Assembly (NCBI RefSeq): GCF_001650025.1
Contig: NZ_LVVY01000113.1
Location: forward strand, 1-36,654
Source: Devosia elaeis
GTDB lineage: Bacteria > Pseudomonadota > Alphaproteobacteria > Rhizobiales > Devosiaceae
Direction: 5' to 3'
DNA length: 36,654 bases
The notes below the pieces were generated by a model. It was given only the letters and a program-made list of their open reading frames with translations, made no database searches and was not told the DNA's origin. Positions 1 to 5,812 of the stretch are shown here, one piece after another. Each line of letters starts with the position of its first letter. The stretch's first letter is position 1. A program made the position numbers and the translations under genes.

Positions 1-172
1 TCTACCAAAATCTGGAGGAGATCCAGGGGCTCAGGTCACTACAATCAGCAGCCAACGTGACACAATCCGGGAACATCAACACTTCAGGGCAGAGCTTGGT
101 TAGACCCTAGCTAGGCAGTGAAGAAGTGAATGAAAGCGCATAGGCTTAGAGCGGGCAGGGTGAGCCGACGAA

Positions 173-346
173 CTATCCGTGAGGCGTATAGTCAATCAAG
201 TCATCGACGGCGAGCGGAACTTCATCGAGATCGTCTCGGTCATCATCTTCATCTATCGACAAATCGTACTGCGGCGAATTGCTTTGCCGCAGTCCCAATA
301 GCGCGATCAGCCCCGTGAGTGCCGCCAGAAAAAACCAGGCGTTCAT
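173..346 (-). CDS. small acidic membrane protein (57 aa)
   Basis: Reading the minus strand from the ATG at 346 gives a 57-residue protein ending at a TAG at 173-175. Residues 3-19 are hydrophobic (AWFFLAALTGLIALLGL) and look like one membrane segment. The rest is strongly acidic, with a run of Asp and Glu (IDEDDDRDDLDE) at about residues 31-42. The ATG overlaps the TGA of the upstream 656-residue gene in the arrangement ATGA, which suggests translational coupling and a shared job. I do not recognise a family. That it is a real gene is inferred from the coupling and the clear two-part composition; similarity to known proteins is untested. Confidence 0.6.
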   Translation of the reverse strand: MNAWFFLAALTGLIALLGLRQSNSPQYDLSIDEDDDRDDLDEVPLAVDDLIDYTPHG

Positions 347-2313
347 ATCTGCGCCTCCCTGTGAGCGAACTCAAAGAACCGGCTTGCAGCCAGCTCCACG
401 TAAGGATCGCCACGTTGCTCCAACTCTGTCAACTCGTCTTCATAAAGCATGTTTGCGCCAATCGCCTGATTTGTCCCAGCTCTGCGCATGTAGCGGAACG
501 GAATTGCGACAATATCCGACCTCATGAAGTGGAGGTAGTCGATTGCCGCTTCCCGGTTGGCGTCTGAAACCTTCAGTTCGGCGCTGCCGTTGAAGACATC
601 GATATAGCTGCCGGTCGTCATGAGCACGGGGTTGTCGACGGGATAGTCTCTCGCCGCCCAAACGCTTTCGGCAAAGACCGGACAACCAAGCACCGGGAAT
701 TCGGCGCATGCAGTGCCGTTCCAAACGAAGGCCGCGTCAACCAGTTCTGCGAGTTCGGAGGAATTAAACGTGGTGTGGTCGAGAAAGATCACATTGTCAG
801 GTAGATGCTCAGGCAACAGCTCTCGCAGCATCTGAACGCCAGACTGAACGATCTCCTCTCTGATTTCGTGAGGGTGCGGCTTGATGACCAAAAGCGCGTC
901 GTGCTGTGAGGATAGCTCCACCAGCATTCGCAGCCAGCTCGTGAAATCATCGAAGACGTGCCCCTGGTCATCGGGTGCGGCAAAATCAATGAGCACCTTG
1001 CCAAGAACGCAGAACGACCGTCGCCCCTTCTTGCGGGCCTCTGAGATCGCGTCGATTACCATCTGGCGTTGGTGCCCATTGCCCATATCGGAGCGGCTGC
1101 GATCAATTCTGATCCAGCTCAAGGCTTGCTCCTCCCGCTGGCGCATCTCCTCGGGCGAGGGGGCGTTTGCTCGAAACTCGGTGAACCGATGACGGCCACC
1201 AAGAAATGGGTGTCGAAGATCGGGGTTGGCCGTTAGGTCTTCAATGGAGAGCGTTTTGGCCTCAATGGATGTCAGGTTGGAGAAGTAGTTCTCATAGGCG
1301 ACGGACATGCCTATCAAGTGGATGTCGTGGTCACGGCCAACCGTGTCGCACCAACGACGAACAACGCCCCACGGGGCGAAGTGAGACTCCATAGTCACAA
1401 CACGGACTGGTTTGCCCTGAGCGGCCAGCGGCACCAGTCGTTTGCACATCGTTATTGCTAGGTCGCTGCGGCGCAACATGTCGTCGAAAAGTGCCTGCGC
1501 TTCCGGGGTATCCAGGCCTCCGCGGTAGGAGCGGGCAAGTTTGCTTATGCGCTCCAGAAAGAAGGTGAAGTAGTTGATCCCGTCGCAACTGACCGTCCCC
1601 TCGTCCCAAGAGACGGCCCACTCGTTTTGTGGTTCGGTTTCTCCGCTTGTCAGGCCCGATCCATTGGCGCGCATCATAGCCGAGATGTTTGACAGCTCCG
1701 GTAGGCGGGACTTCGGCATTGAGCCCGCGACCGCAGAGCATACCGAATAACCCTGGGACGCCAGTTGGTAGGAGATAGGGACCATCAAACCAGTTGTGAC
1801 GCGGCTACCCAGGTCGAACAGGACGACGTATCCCTTCGGGTTTGAGTGCTCAACAGCCGTGACGTAGCGCCTAAAAGCTTCAAAAGCAGTATGCGAAAAT
1901 AGAGTATGGTCGAGACGAGCTTGGAAACTTGGCGTCACAGGATCGGGCCGCCTAGCGTGCAAGCCGCGCAGCGCAAGGTCGTATCGACCCAGGTCTCTCA
2001 TGCTGTCCCATGACTTGGCGAGTATCTTGTCTTGGATTGGAGCGTTGGCCGGGATCGTTTCGGCAAGCGATATCGCCAGATCGTGATTGCCACGCTTATA
2101 CTCCAGCGCTGCCCAGGCGGCGGAATACGTAGAAGCAACGCCAGATATCTTTTCTATATCTTCCGCAGTGACGCTTCGTGCGGATAAGAGGTTCACCAAA
2201 GAGGCTGACTTTTTTGCGAGTGGTTTGGCGGCTGCTGACCGCCTGCGTAACGCCCGAACCACCCTCCTGGCACCTGGAACTTTACGCGCGGCTTGCTTGA
2301 CAAACTGAAGCAT
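343..2313 (-). CDS. capsule-type polysaccharide biosynthesis / sugar transferase-like protein
   Basis: This 656-residue protein starts with a basic segment, continues with a helical region (about residues 30-130), and then has a Rossmann-like two-domain body. Two features of capsular polysaccharide and CDP-glycerol transferase-type folds are visible: KPHPHE near residue 478, and a nucleotide-sugar-site-like stretch NGTACAEFPVLGCP near residue 531 that reads like the usual 'surveyed donor, conserved Gly-Cys-Pro' segment. It has no signal peptide, so it is probably cytoplasmic. It follows a small membrane protein gene by 55 bases and overlaps the next small gene by four bases, suggesting a three-gene operon. 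Capsule or surface glycan assembly is an inference; the exact substrate is unknown. No strong ribosome binding site precedes the ATG. Confidence 0.6.
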   Translation of the reverse strand: MLQFVKQAARKVPGARRVVRALRRRSAAAKPLAKKSASLVNLLSARSVTAEDIEKISGVASTYSAAWAALEYKRGNHDLAISLAETIPANAPIQDKILAKSWDSMRDLGRYDLALRGLHARRPDPVTPSFQARLDHTLFSHTAFEAFRRYVTAVEHSNPKGYVVLFDLGSRVTTGLMVPISYQLASQGYSVCSAVAGSMPKSRLPELSNISAMMRANGSGLTSGETEPQNEWAVSWDEGTVSCDGINYFTFFLERISKLARSYRGGLDTPEAQALFDDMLRRSDLAITMCKRLVPLAAQGKPVRVVTMESHFAPWGVVRRWCDTVGRDHDIHLIGMSVAYENYFSNLTSIEAKTLSIEDLTANPDLRHPFLGGRHRFTEFRANAPSPEEMRQREEQALSWIRIDRSRSDMGNGHQRQMVIDAISEARKKGRRSFCVLGKVLIDFAAPDDQGHVFDDFTSWLRMLVELSSQHDALLVIKPHPHEIREEIVQSGVQMLRELLPEHLPDNVIFLDHTTFNSSELAELVDAAFVWNGTACAEFPVLGCPVFAESVWAARDYPVDNPVLMTTGSYIDVFNGSAELKVSDANREAAIDYLHFMRSDIVAIPFRYMRRAGTNQAIGANMLYEDELTELEQRGDPYVELAASRFFEFAHREAQI

Positions 2314-2368
2314 AGAGAATCTTCGACCTTTGTTCTCGTCTATAAAGGTGAGCGGGGGCGGCTCTTTG

Positions 2369-2656
2369 TTATCGCCGGTTGCGCCTCTTTTGGAAGTGGG
2401 CGCGTGCTCTTGGGAGGGATTTGGCTATCGACTTGGCGATTTGCCCCTCGATAGGGCCGATCAATATCATCACTGACATCACCGCTAGCACCAAGGCAAT
2501 TTGGTGAAAGCCAGCCACATAGAGAAGGCTGATAATACATAGGCGAATGCCTAGGCGAATGAACGAGGCAAGGGGCGGGACGAACGATTTCGCCAGGTCT
2601 TTTCGCAGTGTCTGTCCTGGCAGGTTCGCAGCAATTGTCCTGATCTTTGATATCAT
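2369..2656 (-). CDS. small membrane protein, unknown function
   Basis: A protein of about 95 residues, taken from the ATG at 2656 (an upstream start at 2725 is open but would run into the region before the phage genes). The N-terminus is basic. Two adjacent hydrophobic segments (around LGIRLCIISLLYVAGF and IALVLAVMSVMILIG) are followed by a very basic tail rich in Arg and Lys. This suggests a two-pass inner membrane protein with a cytoplasmic tail. It is the first gene of the apparent minus-strand operon with the capsule-type gene. I recognise no family and infer no function. Confidence 0.45.
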   Translation of the reverse strand: MISKIRTIAANLPGQTLRKDLAKSFVPPLASFIRLGIRLCIISLLYVAGFHQIALVLAVMSVMILIGPIEGQIAKSIAKSLPRARAHFQKRRNRR

Positions 2657-2782
2657 GGCGCTGGCCGTCTGTGTCGAGCGCCGCTCCTTAGCATGGCACC
2701 AGACTTCCCGCCATCCTTGAAACACCAGCCGCCCCCGTGCGGCCTTTCTTCGCCCTCGGGCGCTTCCTTACATCTGAGAGTG

Positions 2783-2804
2783 GTCTCCTCAATTTTGAGG
2801 AGAC
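2783..2804. promoter_or_regulatory. perfect 22-bp palindrome, operator candidate
   Basis: Ten-base arms (GTCTCCTCAA and TTGAGGAGAC) flank a two-base centre. The two-base spacing is too tight for an RNA loop and fits a dimeric repressor site on DNA. It lies about 110 bases before the endolysin start and after the divergent membrane protein gene. The regulator is unknown. Confidence 0.5.
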
Positions 2805-2853
2805 GACGCTGCCCTGGTTTCCCTGATTCACGTCTGACAACCGCACCAACCCC

Positions 2854-2880
2854 AGCCGCCTCTCGAGGCGGCTTTTTCTT
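2854..2880 (+). terminator. stem-loop with T-rich tail before endolysin
   Basis: AGCCGCC and GGCGGCT (2854-2860, 2867-2873) form a GC-rich stem with a six-base loop, followed by TTTTTCTT. It has the form of an intrinsic terminator but sits only about 35 bases upstream of the endolysin start, like the hairpins ahead of the other lysis genes. Confidence 0.6.
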
Positions 2881-2914
2881 TACCCACCACACCCACCACC
2901 ACAAGGAAATCACC

Positions 2915-3661
2915 ATGGCGAAAGGCAACCTCCGGGCGTGCCTCGAACAGGTGTGGCCGTTCGAAGGCGGCTACGTTGACCATCCCAAAGACCCCGGCGG
3001 TGCGACGAACATGGGGATCACCCATTACACGCTGACCGCGCACCGCGGGCGGCCTGTCACCAAGCAGGATGTGCGCAATCTCACCAAAGCCGAAGCCACA
3101 GAGATTTACGACAAGCGCTACTGGCGCCCGCTCAACGGCGACAACCTGCGCGTCGGCGACGACCTGGTCATCCTCGACTTCGGCATCAACTCCGGCGTGT
3201 CCCGGTCGGCGAAATACACGCAGGCGATCGTCGGCACGACGCAAGACGGCAAGATCGGCCCGGTGACGCTTGCGGCGCTCGCCAAGGTGCCGAGCCGGGA
3301 TTTCATCAAGAAGCTGTGCGCACGCCGCCTGTCGTTCGTGCAGTCCCTAAAAATATGGGACACGTTCGGGCGCGGCTGGTCGCGCCGCATCGCGCACATG
3401 GAAGCCACGGCGCTAGGCTGGGTGTCTTCCCGAGCCGAACTCGACAAAGACGCCAAGGATGCACGCAACAAAGCCGCAGGGCAGGGTGGCGCGGCTGTCG
3501 GCACTGGTGGCGGCGCAGTCGCCGTGGATCAGGCCAGCGGGCTTCCGCTCCCCGTCGTGCTGATTGGCGCCTTCGCGATTGGCGGCCTGCTTGTCGTGCG
3601 TGCCGTAATCAACAGCCAGCGAGCCGCTGCACTGGCCGCCGCTGCCAAAGACAAGGAATAA
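2915..3661 (+). CDS. phage endolysin, GH108 (N-acetylmuramidase)
   Basis: A 248-residue glycosyl hydrolase family 108 lysozyme, which cuts the glycan backbone of peptidoglycan. The N-terminus carries the family's signature, with the catalytic Glu at position 17 in EGGYVDHPKDPGGATNMGIT. A peptidoglycan-binding domain of the type that follows GH108 spans roughly residues 85-165 (GINSGVSRSAK, DGKIGPVTLAAL). A Gly/Ala-rich linker leads to a hydrophobic segment at about 212-232 and a short charged tail, so the enzyme may be membrane-anchored at its C-terminus. The start is set by AAGGAAAT just upstream of the ATG. It opens a lysis gene set with holin-like genes downstream. Confidence 0.9.
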   Translation: MAKGNLRACLEQVWPFEGGYVDHPKDPGGATNMGITHYTLTAHRGRPVTKQDVRNLTKAEATEIYDKRYWRPLNGDNLRVGDDLVILDFGINSGVSRSAKYTQAIVGTTQDGKIGPVTLAALAKVPSRDFIKKLCARRLSFVQSLKIWDTFGRGWSRRIAHMEATALGWVSSRAELDKDAKDARNKAAGQGGAAVGTGGGAVAVDQASGLPLPVVLIGAFAIGGLLVVRAVINSQRAAALAAAAKDKE

Positions 3662-3720
3662 CCCAATGGGTCCGTTTATCCGTATCGCGCTCCGGTATCT
3701 CACCGGGGCGCTTGTTGCTT

Positions 3721-3855
3721 ATGGCCTTGTCCCCGCCGACGCCTCAACACCCCGGTCCGGGCGCTTCGCCGCCCTGGCGCATCTTGGTTCCCATCTTCCT
3801 CGCCGCCGCCGCCCTGGCGGCTTTTTTGTTCCTGCCCATCTTTCCGAAAGGCTAA
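3721..3855 (+). CDS. possible 44-aa proline-rich single-pass membrane protein
   Basis: In another frame from the ATG at 3721, a 44-residue protein begins with a Pro-rich stretch (SPPTPQHPGPGASPP) followed by one clear membrane segment (RILVPIFLAAAALAAFLF). Small Pro-rich or one-pass proteins overlap lysis genes in many phages (Rz1-type or antiholin-like), but this one has no lipobox and no good ribosome binding site. The hairpin at 3808-3821 lies inside its membrane-segment codons. Its reality is uncertain. Confidence 0.4.
   Translation: MALSPPTPQHPGPGASPPWRILVPIFLAAAALAAFLFLPIFPKG
3808..3827 (+). terminator. terminator-like stem-loop before holin
   Basis: GCCGCC and GGCGGC separated by two bases, followed by six T (3822-3827), about 35 bases before the holin ATG. 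It overlaps the possible 44-residue gene. One of four similar elements in this cassette. Confidence 0.5.
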
Positions 3856-3860
3856 TCATC

Positions 3861-4175
3861 ATGGGTTTTCTCGAAAACGTCGCCATCCAGTGGCTTATCC
3901 GCCGCGTCCCCGAGCTCGTTGGCCTGATCACGGTCACCGCTTCGCTCATCGCTGCAATCCCGCCCGAGCATATGGCCACGATTATGGCGATCCTGACCGG
4001 GCAGGGTGGTGGCCTGACCGTCACGGCTCTTATCGGGCTGGGCGTGTGGGTCTATGCGCAGATCATCAGCTTCCGGCAGACCACCAAGCCGAAACAGGTC
4101 GAGCAGATCGGCGGCAAGCCCGTCGAAATCAGCAGCGGGCGCAAGTCGCTCGTGGATATCCTGGCCGGAAAATGA
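3861..4175 (+). CDS. phage holin-like membrane protein
   Basis: A 104-residue protein with two hydrophobic segments (about residues 18-34, LVGLITVTASLIAAIP; and about 53-72, LTVTALIGLGVWVYAQIISF) and a charged C-terminal tail. This is the usual size and layout of a class II holin, which makes membrane pores that let the endolysin reach the wall. It stands between a GH108 endolysin and a small coiled-coil membrane protein, the expected place. The ATG at 3861 follows the pyrimidine-rich tail of a stem-loop and weak Shine-Dalgarno-like GAAAGG. The frame is open upstream to 3666. Function is inferred from size, topology and neighbours. Confidence 0.65.
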   Translation: MGFLENVAIQWLIRRVPELVGLITVTASLIAAIPPEHMATIMAILTGQGGGLTVTALIGLGVWVYAQIISFRQTTKPKQVEQIGGKPVEISSGRKSLVDILAGK

Positions 4176-4181
4176 CCATGC

Positions 4182-4208
4182 GGGCGGCTTCGGTCGCCCC
4201 TCCCTCTT
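4182..4208 (+). terminator. UUCG stem-loop with pyrimidine tail
   Basis: GGGCGGC-TTCG-GTCGCCC (4182-4199) forms a seven-pair stem closed by a stable UUCG tetraloop, followed by CTCCCTCTTT. It lies between the holin and the coiled-coil membrane protein gene. Confidence 0.5.
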
Positions 4209-4229
4209 TACTGCAGATAGGCGGCGTTC

Positions 4230-4463
4230 ATGTCTGGACCGAAATTCGACCTCACCATCAACCTCGGCCACGTCCTGACCTTCGGGGGGATCATCGTCAC
4301 GATGATATTCGGCTGGGCGACGTTCGACACCAGGTTGCGAGCCGTCGAGAAAACGCTGGAAACGGCCACGTCTACGCTCGTAGAACAGGTCCGGCAGGGC
4401 AGCGCGATCATGGCCCTTGATCAACGGCTTCAGCGTGTGGAGCGGATCACCGATCAGCGGTAG
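4230..4463 (+). CDS. small membrane coiled-coil phage protein, possible spanin-like
   Basis: 77 residues. After a short polar start there is one membrane segment (about 12-28, LGHVLTFGGIIVTMIFGW), then a long heptad-like helix (about 35-75) rich in Leu, Val and Glu with no Cys. Inner-membrane spanin subunits and several unnamed phage lysis-cassette proteins have this shape, and the location after the holin fits. No known motif confirms it. A job in disrupting the outer membrane during lysis is an inference; a structural phage membrane protein is equally possible. Confidence 0.55.
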   Translation: MSGPKFDLTINLGHVLTFGGIIVTMIFGWATFDTRLRAVEKTLETATSTLVEQVRQGSAIMALDQRLQRVERITDQR

Positions 4464-4483
4464 ATGTGATCGCCCGCAATCTT

Positions 4484-4498
4484 GTTCTGCATTCGTTC
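4484..4498 (+). promoter_or_regulatory. SOS (LexA) box
   Basis: GTTCTGCATTCGTTC is an exact GTTC-N7-GTTC match, the established LexA site of Alphaproteobacteria. It lies 43 bases upstream of the ATG at 4541, in a short intergenic gap. A -10-like TATAG follows at 4503. It closely resembles the second box at 5541-5555, sharing 12 of 15 bases. Confidence 0.75.
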
Positions 4499-4540
4499 TG
4501 GTTATAGGACTCGGAACCTTGCCATTTAGCGAGGCCCGAA

Positions 4541-4840
4541 ATGTCCATGACCCCGAGCAGGAGAGCGATAGAAGCCATGACCCTGGGCGGCATGGCCTTG
4601 GACAATCGCGCGCTTGTGGTGAGGTGTTATTCCTGCCGGCGAACGCGGAGGTTCCTCGCCGCCGATCTGGCCAGGGTCTACGGCGAGAACCAAAGCCCTC
4701 ACACACTGTTCCGCAGGTGTTCGAAATGCGGTGATGGGCTTTATGTCGGGTTTGGCTTTCCGCAGCGGGGCGATACTATCCGGCGTCCCGAGAGCGTCAC
4801 TAAGTGGCAGTGGCGGGATGAGGTTTGGGAGCCTTCCTAG
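4541..4840 (+). CDS. small CxxC/CxxC protein, probably zinc-binding, phage-type
   Basis: 99 residues with two Cys pairs, CYSC near residue 29 and CSKC near residue 60, about 30 residues apart, the spacing of a zinc ribbon or knuckle. Between them is a basic helix-like stretch (RRTRRFLAADLARVYG). The C-terminus is rich in Trp, Arg and Glu. Similar small unnamed proteins occur near phage and integrated elements in rhizobia. The likely role is nucleic-acid binding, by inference. An SOS box upstream suggests it is damage-induced. It is convergent with the next gene, eight bases apart. Confidence 0.65.
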   Translation: MSMTPSRRAIEAMTLGGMALDNRALVVRCYSCRRTRRFLAADLARVYGENQSPHTLFRRCSKCGDGLYVGFGFPQRGDTIRRPESVTKWQWRDEVWEPS

Positions 4841-4848
4841 CGGAGGGG

Positions 4849-5082
4849 TTAGACTGGAGACCAGTGGGTCGGCCCATGATCGTCAGGGCCGCCGTTCCAC
4901 GTCATACTCCCGTCTGGCGTCACCCACATGCCGGTGTTTTCGGGAAACAAGCCGTTGCGCTGAATGTGGCCCCATCGCATGGTAAACCACTCCTGCATTC
5001 TCGTGTCAGACGGCTCTTTCCAGCCTACCCGGATAAGCGTTCCATCCTTCGGCGCGGTATTAATGGTTTCCCACCCTTCCAT
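4849..5082 (-). CDS. DUF551-like phage protein
   Basis: 77 residues from the ATG at 5082, chosen because GGAGAAG lies just upstream; a start at 5097 is also open. The N-terminal EGWETINTAPKDGTLIRVGW and the C-terminal Trp-rich GPTHWSPV pattern match the many small phage proteins that begin 'W..I.TAPKDGT' and end near 'HWMPLP' (DUF551-type). Their function is unknown. It is probably co-transcribed with the upstream gene ending at 5110, under the SOS box at 5541. Confidence 0.7.
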   Translation of the reverse strand: MEGWETINTAPKDGTLIRVGWKEPSDTRMQEWFTMRWGHIQRNGLFPENTGMWVTPDGSMTWNGGPDDHGPTHWSPV

Positions 5083-5109
5083 TCGTCTCTTCTCCAATGC
5101 GATTGGGGG

Positions 5110-5502
5110 TTAGGAGCCGAACGACATAGATACGCCGTTGCCCAGCCGGATCACCGACCGATCCTTTGTCTCGATCGGGTCAAAGATTTCACGCATGGCC
5201 TTGTATGTGCTTCCTTTGCCGCCAGTGCCCGCAAGTTCCTTGGCGAGAATGTCCGCAAGGCGATCCCAGTGAGGGATAAGGGCGGCCCAATATTCCGAAA
5301 CGCTCCCCATCTCCGTAAGCCGCGTCTTCCACTCGGGTACGGCAGACAGAAGACGAACGCATCGCCCAAGGTCTGCGCCATCTCTCGGGTGCGAGTTATC
5401 TCCCGGCTTTACGCCCATCATCGTTGCCCAGAGACACATAGACGACAGCCCCGTATCGCGGCTGACTACCCACTGCGCTGCACGCTTCTCGACTTCATTC
5501 AT
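5110..5502 (-). CDS. phage-associated hypothetical protein
   Basis: 130 residues from the ATG at 5502, which is preceded by GGAG at good spacing. In-frame starts at 5517, 5511 and 5634 are also open; the longest would add a basic run coding across the SOS box and tandem repeat and is unlikely. The sequence (AAQWVVSRDTGLSSMCLWATMMG, then DLGRCVRLL and a Trp-containing helix) matches a family of small proteins of alphaproteobacterial phages that I recall only as hypothetical. No catalytic motif is visible. It lies downstream of the SOS box on its own strand. Confidence 0.65.
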   Translation of the reverse strand: MNEVEKRAAQWVVSRDTGLSSMCLWATMMGVKPGDNSHPRDGADLGRCVRLLSAVPEWKTRLTEMGSVSEYWAALIPHWDRLADILAKELAGTGGKGSTYKAMREIFDPIETKDRSVIRLGNGVSMSFGS

Positions 5503-5540
5503 CTCTCTCATCTCCATTACAGAAGCGACCGAAGCCGCGT

Positions 5541-5555
5541 GAACGTAAACAGAAC
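5541..5555 (-). promoter_or_regulatory. SOS (LexA) box
   Basis: On the minus strand this reads GTTCTGTTTACGTTC, again an exact GTTC-N7-GTTC match. It sits 39 bases upstream of the chosen start at 5502 and points into the minus-strand gene pair, mirroring the box at 4484-4498. Confidence 0.75.
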
Positions 5556-5559
5556 CTGC

Positions 5560-5583
5560 GCGGGACTTTCTGCGGGACTTTCT
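5560..5583. repeat. tandem 12-bp repeat
   Basis: GCGGGACTTTCT occurs twice, head to tail with no gap, immediately upstream of the minus-strand SOS box. It is intergenic if the start at 5502 is right. It could be a protein-binding iteron or a chance duplication. Confidence 0.7.
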
Positions 5584-5642
5584 GTCACCATCGGTCCCGC
5601 ATCGTCGTTTGTTTCGGCTTTTGTTCTTTTCCACCGAAAATT

Positions 5643-5662
5643 AGGGCTTGCCTCAAAAGCCC
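5643..5662. terminator. stem-loop between phage remnant and tRNA-Pro
   Basis: AGGGCTT and AAGCCCT form a seven-pair stem with a six-base loop. The T-run on either strand is short, so termination would be weak. It separates the phage-derived genes from the tRNA. Confidence 0.35.
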
Positions 5663-5686
5663 TGTTTGCCTATGTCTCCGCGCAGT

Positions 5687-5763
5687 CGGGGCGTAGCGCA
5701 GCCTGGTAGCGCATTTGTCTGGGGGACAAAGGGTCGTCGGTTCAAATCCGGCCGCTCCGACCA
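5687..5763 (+). tRNA. tRNA-Pro (anticodon GGG)
   Basis: A 77-base cloverleaf with an encoded CCA end. Acceptor strands CGGGGCG and CGCTCCG pair with one G-U; the D arm reads GCGCAGCCTGGTAGCGC. The anticodon stem TTTGT/ACAAA encloses CTGGGGG, so the anticodon is GGG (5721-5723). The T arm GTCGG-TTCAAAT-CCGGC is canonical. It decodes CCC and CCU proline codons. Phage-type genes lie on its 5' side, not the 3' side where tRNA-targeted integrations sit. Confidence 0.97.
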
Positions 5764-5812
5764 TTCAACCTTCCGCTCATCGAGAAGGCCGATCCGGGCA
5801 GGAGGCGCTTTC

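Larger units (their letters stand above)
3666..3860 (+). pseudogene. possible remnant of a phage holin-like gene (N-terminal part)
   Basis: An ATG at 3666 lies a few bases after the endolysin stop, with AAGGAA upstream. The first 22 or so residues (MGPFIRIALRYLTGALVAYG) resemble the beginning of short Pam3-gp28-type phage holins, as I remember that family. After about residue 24 the frame turns into Arg/Pro-rich sequence unlike a membrane protein. There is no stop, so it reads straight into the next holin gene at 3861. It could be a decayed gene, or an N-terminal extension of that holin giving 169 residues. The downstream start at 3861 seems more natural. Confidence 0.35.

Noticed and set aside
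3852..4706. 284-codon minus-strand open frame across the holin region
   Set aside because: It is antisense to three well-supported small genes, has no family features, is rich in Arg/Asp/Pro as GC-rich shadows are, and contains no ribosome binding site.
5687..5763. tRNA-Pro as the attachment site of the phage genes
   Set aside because: tRNA-targeted integration normally uses the 3' end, which would put the phage genes after 5763. They lie before it, and I see no second copy of the tRNA 3' end and no integrase.
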